From Deltaproteobacteria bacterium (GTDB lineage Bacteria > Desulfobacterota > Deferrisomatia > Deferrisomatales > BM512), in assembly GCA_002869015.1 (NCBI GenBank), contig PKTT01000009.1:1-64000 (forward strand): a DNA stretch of 64,000 bases. The letters run 5' to 3'. Under the pieces are notes generated by a model that saw nothing but the letters and a program-made list of their open reading frames with translations, made no database searches and was not told where the DNA came from. Below are positions 53,165 to 62,133 of this stretch, piece after piece. Position 1 is the first letter of the stretch, and every line of letters starts with the position of its first letter. Both the position numbers and the translations under genes were made by a program.

Positions 53165-54037
53165 CTAGATAATCTTGTTGAGGGGATATTCAATAATACC
53201 AGTTGCGCCAAGCTCCATGAGCGCGGGTACTACCTCCCTTACTACGGACTCCGGCACCACTGTCTCAACGGAGAGCCAGTCTGAGCGAAAGAGATTCGCC
53301 ACCGTCGGCGCCTGCACGCTGGGGAGAAGCTCAACGACCTCCTCAAGCACCTTGTCCGCGACGTTCATCTTTAGCCCCACCATATCCTCGGCGCGGAGCG
53401 CAGCCTGCAACAGGAGGGCAATCTGGTCTATTTTGCGACGCTTCTCAGGGTCAGCATAGGCAGCCTTTGAGGCGATGAATTTGGTGTTGGTGACCAGGAG
53501 CGTCTCTATAATCTTCAAGCCATGGGCTTTAATGGTCGACCCGGTCTCGGTAACTTCAACTATTGCGTCGCAGAGACCCTCCACCACCTTCGCCTCGGTC
53601 GCGCCCCAGGAGAACTCGACCTCAACGTTTATGCCCCGCTCCTCAAAGAAGCGCTTAGTGAAGCCGACCATCTCAGTCGCTATCTTCTTGCCCTCAAGGT
53701 CTTCGGGCTTGTTGCAAGGGGAGTCGCCCGGCACCACAAGGACCCAGCGCGCCGGGTTTGTAGAGACCTTCGAGTAGACGAGGTCGCAAACCTCCACCAC
53801 GTCGGAGTCATTTTCTAGGATCCAGTCCTTGCCGGTGAGCCCTGCGTCCAGCACCCCGCCCTCGACGTAGCGGCTCATCTCCTGCGCGCGCACGAGGGAT
53901 AGTCTCAGATCGCTGTCATCCACTGAGGGGAAGTAGTTGCGCGAGGAGGAGCGTATCTTCCAACCGGCGCGGCCGAAGAGCTCTATCGTTGATTTCTCAA
54001 GGCTTCCTTTGGGGATGCCGACTTTGAGGATGCTCAT
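53165..54037 (-). CDS. hisG: ATP phosphoribosyltransferase, long form
   Basis: A 290-residue HisG, the first enzyme of histidine synthesis. It has [20 protein letters not shown], the PRPP site [18 protein letters not shown] near residue 160 and a C-terminal ACT-like regulatory domain (about 215-290). The regulatory domain marks the long form, which is usually inhibited by histidine and does not need HisZ. The start overlaps hisI by four bases (ATGA). Confidence 0.95.
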   Translation of the reverse strand: MSILKVGIPKGSLEKSTIELFGRAGWKIRSSSRNYFPSVDDSDLRLSLVRAQEMSRYVEGGVLDAGLTGKDWILENDSDVVEVCDLVYSKVSTNPARWVLVVPGDSPCNKPEDLEGKKIATEMVGFTKRFFEERGINVEVEFSWGATEAKVVEGLCDAIVEVTETGSTIKAHGLKIIETLLVTNTKFIASKAAYADPEKRRKIDQIALLLQAALRAEDMVGLKMNVADKVLEEVVELLPSVQAPTVANLFRSDWLSVETVVPESVVREVVPALMELGATGIIEYPLNKII

Positions 54038-54411
54038 TTTTTGTAGACCTCCTCGGGGTCGAAGAGAAGCTCTCCCTCCTCAACCCAGCCACCGCAATCC
54101 CAGCGGCGGTAAAAGCATGTGCGGTGTCCGGTATGGCAGGCCGCGCCGCCAATCTGGTTGATCTTTACTATGATGGCATCGGCGTCGCAGTCGAGGAGCA
54201 CCTCTTTGACCTCTTGCACGTTGCCGCTAGACTCTCCCTTCATCCAGAACTTGTCGCGAGAGCGGCTGTAGTACCAGGCCTTTTTGGTTTCGAGGGTGCG
54301 GTTGAACGCTTCCTCATTCATATATGCGAGCATTAGGACTTCGCCGGTCTCGGCATCCTGTGCGATTGCGGGCAAGAGTCCACCGCCTTTTTCAAAGTCG
54401 GGTTTTACCAT
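54034..54411 (-). CDS. hisI: Phosphoribosyl-AMP cyclohydrolase
   Basis: A 125-residue HisI, the third step in histidine synthesis. It has [22 protein letters not shown], the metal site [12 protein letters not shown] and the zinc-binding [11 protein letters not shown]. It is the stand-alone form without the HisE domain. It overlaps hisG. It begins 32 bases after gspN, so these two his genes may be carried on the secretion transcript. Confidence 0.95.
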   Translation of the reverse strand: MVKPDFEKGGGLLPAIAQDAETGEVLMLAYMNEEAFNRTLETKKAWYYSRSRDKFWMKGESSGNVQEVKEVLLDCDADAIIVKINQIGGAACHTGHRTCFYRRWDCGGWVEEGELLFDPEEVYKK

Positions 54412-54443
54412 TTAAAATCTCCTGAATATTTTTAAGTGAATGG

Positions 54444-55307
54444 CTATCTGCTGCGGGGCCTTAGAGAGGTGAGGGGGCCTTTCAGTTGTATGCCATAGCT
54501 GCCGTCGGGTAATTTAAACTGAGACAACATGGCGAATACCAAGGGGACTTTTCTCTCTGCCGCGCTGTTTGACGAATTTACAGTAAGGTCCAGGTCAACG
54601 ACTGAGCGGCTGAGTATCCTGTTAACATTGCCGTTGCCCTGAAGGTTCAGCTCTATCTCGCCGCCTGTGAGGTCGCAATTTTCAATTTCGACCCGCCTGC
54701 CGCTGCTCTTTACTCTTATCCGCCCGGTGCCGAGGTCCATGGAGGGCAGATCGAGTATGAAGGCTTTGCCTGGCCCTACGTTAAGAGCGCTAAGGTCAAC
54801 CAGAAGCTCTCCATCGAGGCCGTTGGCGCTCTCCTTCACCGTGGCCCGGCCGCTTGCCGAGCCGGCCATGGGCGGAACTCCCTCCAGCTCAACTGCGCCG
54901 GAAGCTCTGGAGAGTTGAATATCTCTGAAGGTAACCTCGCCAGCTTTGGAGTAGGGGTTCGCCTTGACCTCAAGCGCCCCGCCAAATATGCTCCCGTCAA
55001 CCGTGAAGGTCGGCTCTCCTGATAATAGTGTTGTTAGGATTGGCCGCGCGGTGAGCTCTCTTAGAGTAACTTTTACGGGGAACTTATTTACCTCGGTTAT
55101 CTCAACGCGCTCAGCGTAAAGGCCCAGAATGCCGCCCGGACCCAAACCGACTATGCGCGCCTTAACCCCCTCCGTGGAGAGGCGGTCCTCAACCATGCGC
55201 GATATTCTCTCGTAAGGGAACTGGCGGTATAAAGAGAAGATGAAAACCGACGCTCCCAGTGCGGCAAGCGCGATTATCTTAATAAATTTCGCTCTCCTCG
55301 ATTTCAT
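54444..55307 (-). CDS. Type II secretion system protein GspN-like
   Basis: A 287-residue protein. One N-terminal membrane anchor (residues 9-27) is followed by a periplasmic beta-rich domain with repeated AsmA/GspN-like strands (LGPGGILGLYAERVEI, GALEVKANPYSKAGEVTFRDI). The order L-M-N and the fold agree with GspN. It is less conserved than its neighbours, so an AsmA-like protein is an alternative. Only 13 bases separate it from gspM. Confidence 0.75.
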   Translation of the reverse strand: MKSRRAKFIKIIALAALGASVFIFSLYRQFPYERISRMVEDRLSTEGVKARIVGLGPGGILGLYAERVEITEVNKFPVKVTLRELTARPILTTLLSGEPTFTVDGSIFGGALEVKANPYSKAGEVTFRDIQLSRASGAVELEGVPPMAGSASGRATVKESANGLDGELLVDLSALNVGPGKAFILDLPSMDLGTGRIRVKSSGRRVEIENCDLTGGEIELNLQGNGNVNRILSRSVVDLDLTVNSSNSAAERKVPLVFAMLSQFKLPDGSYGIQLKGPLTSLRPRSR

Positions 55308-55320
55308 AAATACTCTCTAT

Positions 55321-55866
55321 CTACTCAAAGTCACGGGAGGGCGGCTGGTAGGATGATATCTCAATCTGCGCGTCGATGAGATCTTTGTCATCGAAGCGGG
55401 GCTTTATTCTTAGCTTCTTTATCCTGAGGAGTGCGGCGTTGGGGCCGGTCGGATTTTCTACGCCATGCAAAAAGCGCACTAGAACCGGCAGCGTCACCTT
55501 ATCGAGCTTCATCTCGGAGATAGCCTCACGGTAGTGGCGAGTGTTCTCCCCGGGTTTGGGCTTCATCTGTGTAATGTTGTTTTTGATGCCGAAATTCGAC
55601 GCAATGGTCTCAAGGTGCGAGAGGGGAGAGAAGTTGCTGTCAGCGGTTATCTTGCCCTCTGTCTCTTTTAGCCTGTCGACAAGCTCCAGATAGCGGCCTG
55701 AGAGGTCCTCGACCTTGGAGAGCCGCTCGCTTTCATACTGTATTTTCTTATCCACCAGCTCAAGGTTGGAGTTTACCGGGTCTATTATAAGCGCCCAGAC
55801 AATCCCCACGAATAAAAGCACGCCGCCGATGGTTATTATCAATATCTCTCTGCGTGAGAGTCTCAT
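55321..55866 (-). CDS. Type II secretion/type IV pilus assembly protein GspM/PilO-like
   Basis: A 181-residue bitopic protein. Its membrane helix is at residues 8-27, its coiled coil at about 35-75, and its periplasmic ferredoxin-like domain at about 80-175. This is the layout of GspM and PilO, which form the inner-membrane assembly platform with GspL or PilMN. It overlaps gspL by four bases. It is assigned by context and topology as much as by sequence. Confidence 0.75.
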   Translation of the reverse strand: MRLSRREILIITIGGVLLFVGIVWALIIDPVNSNLELVDKKIQYESERLSKVEDLSGRYLELVDRLKETEGKITADSNFSPLSHLETIASNFGIKNNITQMKPKPGENTRHYREAISEMKLDKVTLPVLVRFLHGVENPTGPNAALLRIKKLRIKPRFDDKDLIDAQIEISSYQPPSRDFE

Positions 55867-57275
55867 TTTGCCCCCCCCTCGTAGAGAATGGTCATCTTGA
55901 AGATAACCACATCGGCTGTGACCCCCGCCTTTGCGTCGGTAACAGCGACTGAGGCAAAGCGCTCATAACCCTCAAGCTGGGCCTTCACCTTGTCAATCGA
56001 ATCGAAGGAGTCAGTGCTGCCCTCAAGGCGGAGCCTGCCCGGCTCAGCCTGAAAATCCCTTAGCTCAACCTTTATATCCTGAGGAATTCTATCCGAAAGC
56101 TCTTTTAAGAGGGAGAGGGGAGAGAGCTCCCGGTCCAGAATGGAGCCAAGCGCAGTGGCGCGCTCCTCCAACTCCTTTACGCGGGTCGAAAGCTGGTTTA
56201 CCTCGTCGACGATATTAGTAACCTCAGGCAGCGCCTCAACGAAGGCGCTCTTGACCCGTCCCCGGAGGATATTTAACTCGCTCTCTTTGGCGGAGGTCTC
56301 CATCCACACCGTAGCGCCCCATAGAATCGCCAAAATGGCGGCGTATACTCCCGCGGTTATCAGGTTGCGCTTGATGGGCATTGCGCTGCCGGCCGGTGCC
56401 ATATCCCCCGTAAGGAGATTTATATGGCTTGCATGTTTAATCCCCGTCTCCCGCAGGGCCAAGCCGAGGGGGATGGACCAGGTGGGCCAACCGGAACGGA
56501 ACTCCGCCCTGTCAATCTCTACATTTGAAGGGAGGGGAAGGAGGGAAACAGCGCACTCAACATCATTAGAAATTGAATTAATATCCAGCGATAAGCTGCC
56601 GGGACCACAAAGGAATATCTCCTCAGGCATAAACCCTGAAGAGGCCCAGAGGGTGAGCGCCCTTGATAGCTCGCCGATAAACTCGGAGGGGTCTTCTTTG
56701 ACGCCCGGTAGCACAAGCTGCTCCTTGAAGCCCTCCTCTTTAGTGAGCGCAAGGCCCTGTGAGAGCTCTTCATCAACCTCTATCAGCAGGTGGTTGCCGC
56801 CCTCGGGAAAGAGGGAGGCGTGCAGCGTCATAAGCGCTGTGGGGTCGCTCTCGATAATGGCGGGGGCTGCACCCTTGAGGGTGAGGCGGTCCTTTAGGGC
56901 CGCTACTTTATCATCGCGCGTAGCCGCGACAAGCACCTTTGCGCCCTTTGGGGTCTTGGCTAGATACTGTGAGGCCGTAAGGAGGTTCTCAAGGGTAAGG
57001 GGCAGCGTATCCTCGGCTTCGAGGGGCGCTGTCTGGATTGCCCTGCGCTTGTCGGAGAAGGGAACCTCTACCACCCGAAGAAAGATGGCGTCGGCTCCAA
57101 GGGAGGTGACTATAGTATCGCAGGCGGGTGGCGTCCACCCCTCCAGCAAATCTTCCGTAGGGGAAGCGGTGAGCGTGTCCACAACATCTACAACGGTGGA
57201 CCTAAAGCCCCCCTTAAGCCTCACCACGGTGGCGCGTGAGGAGTTTATCCTGATTCCCACGCTAGTTTTCGGCAT
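55863..57275 (-). CDS. Type II secretion system protein GspL-like (PilM-PilN fused)
   Basis: A 470-residue protein. Residues 1-300 form an actin-like cytoplasmic domain as in PilM/GspL, with VGIRINSSRATVVRL at the start. A single membrane helix at about 307-325 (ITAGVYAAILAILWGATVW) is followed by a periplasmic coiled coil and ferredoxin-like domain as in PilN. It would connect the secretion ATPase to the inner-membrane platform. The other gsp genes, including ATPase, secretin and pseudopilins, must be elsewhere. Confidence 0.8.
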   Translation of the reverse strand: MPKTSVGIRINSSRATVVRLKGGFRSTVVDVVDTLTASPTEDLLEGWTPPACDTIVTSLGADAIFLRVVEVPFSDKRRAIQTAPLEAEDTLPLTLENLLTASQYLAKTPKGAKVLVAATRDDKVAALKDRLTLKGAAPAIIESDPTALMTLHASLFPEGGNHLLIEVDEELSQGLALTKEEGFKEQLVLPGVKEDPSEFIGELSRALTLWASSGFMPEEIFLCGPGSLSLDINSISNDVECAVSLLPLPSNVEIDRAEFRSGWPTWSIPLGLALRETGIKHASHINLLTGDMAPAGSAMPIKRNLITAGVYAAILAILWGATVWMETSAKESELNILRGRVKSAFVEALPEVTNIVDEVNQLSTRVKELEERATALGSILDRELSPLSLLKELSDRIPQDIKVELRDFQAEPGRLRLEGSTDSFDSIDKVKAQLEGYERFASVAVTDAKAGVTADVVIFKMTILYEGGAK

Positions 57276-57337
57276 CGCTCCCCCTGAAAGGAGAAGCTCT
57301 CCACGGATGGAGAGCGGTTACTTACGAAATATACCCT

Positions 57338-57373
57338 AAAAAAAGTATCACCCCTCCCGGACGGGGAGGGGTG
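57338..57373 (-). terminator. Intrinsic terminator of rpsU
   Basis: A perfect ten-pair stem CACCCCTCCC/GGGAGGGGTG (57349-57358 with 57364-57373) has a five-base loop. On the minus strand it is followed by ATACTTTTTTT. It lies nine bases after the rpsU stop and separates it from gspL. Confidence 0.9.
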
Positions 57374-57381
57374 AAGGTGGG

Positions 57382-57597
57382 TTAGTAGCCGAGTTTGCGC
57401 ATCTGGCGGCGGCGCCTGCGGGCGGCCTTACGCTCTTTGATGCGGCGCATCTCGCTCTTCGATACGTAGAACGAGTGACGCTTAACGGCCGGCAGCACGT
57501 TCTTCTGGAAGTCCTTCTTTAGCTTACGGACTTCACGCTCGAAGTCACGGCGCGGGTCGCTTGGACGACCTTCGCGTTTGCGGTCTTCGTATGCCAA
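57382..57597 (-). CDS. rpsU: 30S ribosomal protein S21
   Basis: A 71-residue bS21, highly basic, with EREVRKLKKDFQKNVLP and the C-terminal RRRRRQMRKLGY. The frame is open further upstream, but TTG at 57597 gives the canonical MAYEDRKREGR start and has GGAGGTG nine bases before it. S21 acts in translation initiation near the anti-Shine-Dalgarno region. The use of TTG in a ribosomal protein gene with a very strong ribosome-binding site is worth noting. Confidence 0.9.
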   Translation of the reverse strand: MAYEDRKREGRPSDPRRDFEREVRKLKKDFQKNVLPAVKRHSFYVSKSEMRRIKERKAARRRRRQMRKLGY

Positions 57598-57747
57598 GAC
57601 TAATCCACCTCCTCTCGTTTGGATTTTTGTGCCCTCCACAAGCGGAGGGAAATGGCTTTTTAACACCTCAAACCCAATTATGTCAATGGTTTGTGGTAAG
57701 CCAAACGCCGCCTTACGGAGCTTTGACGCCCCATAAGGCCGGCAGTA

Positions 57748-58437
57748 TTACTTGGTTGAAAGCAAAAGCGTCTTGGGGTCCAAGGTGACGCTCACCTCTT
57801 CACCCTCTTTTGCAGAGGGATTTTTGTAAGCGCTAAGGCTAAGGCCGTTGGAGTTTGGTTCTATCCCAACGATAACGTCAAAGAGGTCCTCAATGGGGGA
57901 GACCATCTCTTTTAGCTCCCCGTCCTCGCGGTGGGTTCGGGTAGCGACCCAGGTTTTCAGCCCCGACTCACGGGTGTAGGCGCGAAGGCTGTCGAGAAGC
58001 TCGCGGGACTGCTTGTGGAGGTCAACGCCATCAATTAGGACAACTCTGGGGGAGAAGATGTTCTGCTCGACGAGGTCGCTAAGGCGCTCTTTCAGGGTCT
58101 CCACGGAGAATACATTGTTGCGGAAGGTCAGGATAAGGCGGTTGGTGACAGCCTCTTCCCATACATTGCGAGCCATCTCAAGGTCATAGCCAAGCGCGAG
58201 GTCGCGGTATATCTCCTCATACCAGGCCTGAACGTGGCTCACTGTCTCGCCAATGGAGACGTGCAGGACTGTGTTGCCGCGAAAGAGGTTGTCAAGGGCG
58301 ATCTGGATAAGCATCGCGGTCTTGCCGGTGCCCGCGCGCGCGGCGATGAGGCCAGTCTGCCCCGGCGCTAGGCCGCCGTCGTGGTTCTGGTCGAAGGCCC
58401 TGAGGGGGTTTTTGGAAACGAGTTCACTTTTAAGCAT
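57748..58437 (-). CDS. RecA-fold ATPase of unknown role
   Basis: A 229-residue RecA/KaiC/DnaB-like ATPase. Walker A is AARAGTGKTAML near residue 35, and Walker B is VVLIDGVDLHK near residue 140. The ATG at 58437 has AGGAG seven bases upstream; upstream extension gives non-conserved residues. Such single-domain proteins sit near replication or translation genes in deltaproteobacteria, but no function is known to me. It is about 55 bases downstream of fusA and probably co-transcribed. Confidence 0.75.
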   Translation of the reverse strand: MLKSELVSKNPLRAFDQNHDGGLAPGQTGLIAARAGTGKTAMLIQIALDNLFRGNTVLHVSIGETVSHVQAWYEEIYRDLALGYDLEMARNVWEEAVTNRLILTFRNNVFSVETLKERLSDLVEQNIFSPRVVLIDGVDLHKQSRELLDSLRAYTRESGLKTWVATRTHREDGELKEMVSPIEDLFDVIVGIEPNSNGLSLSAYKNPSAKEGEEVSVTLDPKTLLLSTK

Positions 58438-58491
58438 AATATAGCTCCTGTCACACAGTCGTATGACTTGTCCGGTTGACCGCATACGCCG

Positions 58492-60582
58492 TTAAGCGGC
58501 GCTCTGTTTTTTGAGCTCTTCCTGATACTTCTTGATGAGCTCTTCGGAGACCGACTTCGGTACGGGGCGGTAACGCGCAAACTCCATCGTGAACTCCGCC
58601 TTGCCCTGGGTGGAGGAGCGGAGAATCGTGGAGTAGCCGAACATCTCGGAGAGCGGAACCTCTGACTCGATGACCGAGTAGTTCCCATCCTCGCTTGTGC
58701 CCGCGATGATGCCGCGGCGCTGGTTTATAGTGGCAAGGACAGAGCCCTGGAACTCTGAGGGGGTCTCTACGACGACCTTCATTATGGGCTCCAGAATCTG
58801 CGGGTCTGCTTTGGGGTAGGCCTGGCGGAAAGCGCCGATGGCCGCCTGCTGGAACGCCATGTCGGAGGAGTCGACGGAGTGTGAATTACCGTCGTTTATC
58901 TCAACCTTGACGCCGGTTACGGGGGCGCCGATCAGGGAGCCCTTCTTGAGGCAGGCCTGGAAGCCCTTGTCACAGGAGGAGATAAACTCGCGGGGTATGA
59001 CGCCGCCGACGATGGAGTCGACGAACTCGTACTCACCCTCCTCAAGGGGGGAGAGAAAGCCCATGACGCGGCCGTACTGGCCGGAGCCGCCGGTCTGCTT
59101 CTTGTGTATGTAATCGAAGTGGGTCTCTTTTGTGACTGTTTCACGGTAGGCGACCTGCGGCTGACCGACGGTGACCTCTGCGGAGTATTCGCGCTTCATG
59201 CGCTCGACATAGACGTCGAGGTGCAGCTCGCCCATACCCTGAATAATCGTCTCGCCGCTCTCGGCGTCGATAAAGGTGCGGAAGGTCGGGTCTTCCTTGG
59301 TGAAGCGGCCAAGCGCCTTGGACATGTTGACCTGGGCCTTGTTGTCCTTGGGGGTGATCGAGAGGCTGATGACTGGCTCCGGAACGTGCATGGAGGTCAT
59401 CGTAAGCCTGGCGTCGCCGCCGCAGAAGGTGTCGCCGGAGGCGCAGTCGATACCGAACATGGCGACGATGTCGCCGGAGTATGACTTGTCGATCTCCTCC
59501 ATTTCGGCGGAGTGCATCCTCACGAGGCGGCCGACCTTGTGCTTCTTGCCCGTGCGCGAGTTTACGATGGTGTCACCCTTTGAGAGCGTACCCTGATATA
59601 CCCTGACGTAGGAGAGCTGTCCGTAGCGGCCATCCTCCAGCTTGAAGGCGAGGGCCACAAGCTCCTTCTCCGGGTCGGGAGAAACAATAACCTCAGCCTC
59701 ATCCTTATCAAGGTCAAGGGCGCGGTTCTCGACGTCCTTGGGGCAGGGGAGGTAGTTCACGACCGCGTCAAGGAGGGGCTGTACGCCTTTGTTTTTGTAA
59801 GCGGAGCCCATGAAAACAGGCGTCATGCCGAGGGTGAGGGTGCCCTTCCTGATAGCTGCGATGAGGGTCTGCTCTGTTACCGCCTCCTCAAGGATCTGCT
59901 CCATCAGCTCATCGGAGAACATGGATGCCGCGTCAAGCAGCTCCTCGCGGCGGGTCGCGGCCTCATCTGCCAACTCGGCGGGTATCTCCTCTATGCGAAC
60001 TTTCTCGCCGCTATCGCCATCGAAGTAGATGGCCTTCATGGCGACGAGGTCTACGACACCCTTGAGCTCAGCTTCAAGGCCGATGGGTATCTGCATAAGC
60101 ACAGCGTTCTGCTGGAGCTTGTCGCGCAGCTGCTCGGTTACCCTGAAGGGGTTGGCGCCTGTGCGGTCACACTTATTGATAAAAGCTATGCGGGGAACCT
60201 TGTATCGGTTCATCTGCCTGTCAACAGTGATGGACTGTGACTGGACGCCGCCGACGGAGCAGAGCACCAGAACCGCGCCGTCAAGAACCCTCAGCGCGCG
60301 CTCAACCTCAATGGTGAAGTCGACGTGTCCGGGGGTGTCGATGATATTTACGAAGTGGTTGTCCCATTCGCAGTGGGTCGCGGCCGAGGTGATGGTGATG
60401 CCGCGCTCCTTTTCGAGCTCCATGTGGTCCATCGTCGCCCCTGCGCCGTCCTTGCCGCGAACTTCATGAATGGCATGGATGCGGGCGGTGTAAAACAAGA
60501 TGCGCTCGGAGAGCGTAGTCTTGCCTGAGTCGATGTGAGCCGAAATGCCGATGTTCCTGATCCTGGAGATGTCTTCAATCAT
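58492..60582 (-). CDS. Elongation factor G, spd/mitochondrial (EFG1-like) type
   Basis: A 696-residue translational GTPase with domains I to V. The G1 motif is [16 protein letters not shown], switch II is [16 protein letters not shown] and the specificity motif is NKCD. The IDSGKT spelling and the following [24 protein letters not shown] are, as I recall, hallmarks of the spdEFG1/mtEFG1 subgroup, which works in translocation. It is not next to rpsL, rpsG or tuf. A strong sigma-70 promoter lies 110-140 bases upstream. It is probably one of two EF-G proteins in the genome. Confidence 0.92.
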   Translation of the reverse strand: MIEDISRIRNIGISAHIDSGKTTLSERILFYTARIHAIHEVRGKDGAGATMDHMELEKERGITITSAATHCEWDNHFVNIIDTPGHVDFTIEVERALRVLDGAVLVLCSVGGVQSQSITVDRQMNRYKVPRIAFINKCDRTGANPFRVTEQLRDKLQQNAVLMQIPIGLEAELKGVVDLVAMKAIYFDGDSGEKVRIEEIPAELADEAATRREELLDAASMFSDELMEQILEEAVTEQTLIAAIRKGTLTLGMTPVFMGSAYKNKGVQPLLDAVVNYLPCPKDVENRALDLDKDEAEVIVSPDPEKELVALAFKLEDGRYGQLSYVRVYQGTLSKGDTIVNSRTGKKHKVGRLVRMHSAEMEEIDKSYSGDIVAMFGIDCASGDTFCGGDARLTMTSMHVPEPVISLSITPKDNKAQVNMSKALGRFTKEDPTFRTFIDAESGETIIQGMGELHLDVYVERMKREYSAEVTVGQPQVAYRETVTKETHFDYIHKKQTGGSGQYGRVMGFLSPLEEGEYEFVDSIVGGVIPREFISSCDKGFQACLKKGSLIGAPVTGVKVEINDGNSHSVDSSDMAFQQAAIGAFRQAYPKADPQILEPIMKVVVETPSEFQGSVLATINQRRGIIAGTSEDGNYSVIESEVPLSEMFGYSTILRSSTQGKAEFTMEFARYRPVPKSVSEELIKKYQEELKKQSAA

Positions 60583-60689
60583 TTTTCCATACCTGTTCGC
60601 CCCCTACCCGGGAGCGTCCTCTATTTACATTTCCCTAAGTTATCTCTTAACTTTCAGAGTTTTTCAGCCTCTGGCTGGAAAGGGCGCGA

Positions 60690-60718
60690 ATTCTATGGAG
60701 AAAGCCTCTATATGTCAA
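60690..60718 (-). promoter_or_regulatory. Strong sigma-70-type promoter of the EF-G gene
   Basis: On the minus strand, TTGACA (60713-60718) and TAGAAT (60690-60695) are separated by 17 bases, which is close to the full consensus. Transcription would start near 60683, giving a leader of about 100 bases before the EF-G ATG at 60582. The remaining part of the gap to folC (60719-60852) is AT-rich and shows nothing else I can assign. Confidence 0.75.
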
Positions 60719-60852
60719 TAAAAAAAACAAGAAATGGGATATTTATAATAATGTCGTAACGTCAAGGGCGTCTGGACAAAAACCCGCCAATTTAGTTAAC
60801 TGTTTTAACTGTACCTCAAAATTTCAAAAACGGGAGTTAATGAGGCCCGCTA

Positions 60853-62133
60853 ATGACACCAACAGAAGCTCTTAAATACATAGCTGAGCTGGATAAGTTC
60901 GGTATTAACCTTGGCCTTGAACGTATGTGGTGCATCCTTGAGCAGTTGGGTAACCCCCAGCGTGCGTACCCAGCGGTGCACGTCGCGGGTACAAATGGAA
61001 AAGGGTCCACCTCTGCGATAGTGGCCTCCATCTTTAAGGAGGCCGGGGTCCGCACCGGCTTTTATACATCGCCGCCCCTTGAGTTCTTCGGGGAGAGGAT
61101 GCGCATCGACGGTGAGCTGATGCCCGACGAGAGCCTTCCGCCTCTACTGGAGAGGGTGCTCGCCTCCTCAGAGCGCTTCCCCATCTTAAAGGAGATGACC
61201 CAGTTCGAGGTGATAACCGCAATCGCCTTCCTCTACTTCAAGGAGGTTGAGGTCGATGCGGCGGTTATCGAGGTCGGCCTTGGCGGCCGCCTCGACTCGA
61301 CAAACGTAATCGACCCCATCGCCACCGCGATAACAAATATCGCCGGTGAGCACATGGCGCATCTCGGTGGAACGCTCTACCGGGTGGGCGTGGAGAAGGC
61401 GGGTATCGCAAAGCCCGGCGTGCCCCTCGTCACCGGCGCTGTGGGCGCGGGGCTTGAGGCGATAAAGAACCGCGCCACTGAAACCGGAGCGCCGCTACTG
61501 GTTAAAGGCGTAGACTTTGATGCTGAAATGGGGGCGGATGGTTACACGTACCATGGTGTTAAAGGCGATATAGAGGGAATACACCTTGCCCTGGCCGGGG
61601 GATTTCAAAGGGATAATCTGGCTGTCGCCCTTGCCCTCATAGAGTGTTGCCGCGCCAAATTCGATATTGATGACGATGCGGTCAGGGCAGGTTGCCGCAG
61701 CGTTAGCTGGCCCGGAAGGATGGAGGTTTTCGGGCGGGGTCCGAAGATCATGCTGGATGGCGCGCACAATCCACATGCCGCGAAAGCCCTCGCCGAAGCT
61801 CTCAAAGTTAGCGCCGGCGAAAGAGCGCGCCTCATACTGGTCCTCGGGGTTTTAGATGATAAAGATGCTCAATCAATTGTCGATGAGTTGGCGCCCTTGG
61901 CGGATGAGGTAATTTATACCCGCTCCGACTCAAGCCGATCTCTCTCGCCCGAGGAGTTTGAAGCGCTTTGCGCAGGGAGGGCTAGGCACTCCATCGTCAA
62001 GGCGGGGCTCAAGGAGTCGCTCGCTGAGGCAAGGGCTCTCGCCGGACCGGAGGACCTCATTGTAATAACCGGCTCTTTGACCATGGCTGGGCAGGCCCGC
62101 TCCATCCTGAGAAGCGAGGGGCTCCTCCCTTGA
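60853..62133 (+). CDS. folC: Bifunctional folylpolyglutamate/dihydrofolate synthase
   Basis: A 426-residue FolC that adds glutamate to folates and joins dihydropteroate and glutamate. It has HVAGTNGKGSTSAI (P-loop), TSPPLEFFGERMRI, VEVGLGGRLDSTN with metal-binding residues, GEHMAHLGGT and MLDGAHNPHAAKAL. GAGG lies seven bases before the ATG. The stop overlaps the lptD TTG start, so the two are translationally coupled. Confidence 0.93.
   Translation: MTPTEALKYIAELDKFGINLGLERMWCILEQLGNPQRAYPAVHVAGTNGKGSTSAIVASIFKEAGVRTGFYTSPPLEFFGERMRIDGELMPDESLPPLLERVLASSERFPILKEMTQFEVITAIAFLYFKEVEVDAAVIEVGLGGRLDSTNVIDPIATAITNIAGEHMAHLGGTLYRVGVEKAGIAKPGVPLVTGAVGAGLEAIKNRATETGAPLLVKGVDFDAEMGADGYTYHGVKGDIEGIHLALAGGFQRDNLAVALALIECCRAKFDIDDDAVRAGCRSVSWPGRMEVFGRGPKIMLDGAHNPHAAKALAEALKVSAGERARLILVLGVLDDKDAQSIVDELAPLADEVIYTRSDSSRSLSPEEFEALCAGRARHSIVKAGLKESLAEARALAGPEDLIVITGSLTMAGQARSILRSEGLLP

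Noticed and set aside
56140-57339. 399-codon rightward frame opposite the gspL-like gene
   Set aside because: The Ser/Arg-rich product with no motif is antisense to a well-formed actin-like/PilN protein in an overlapping operon.
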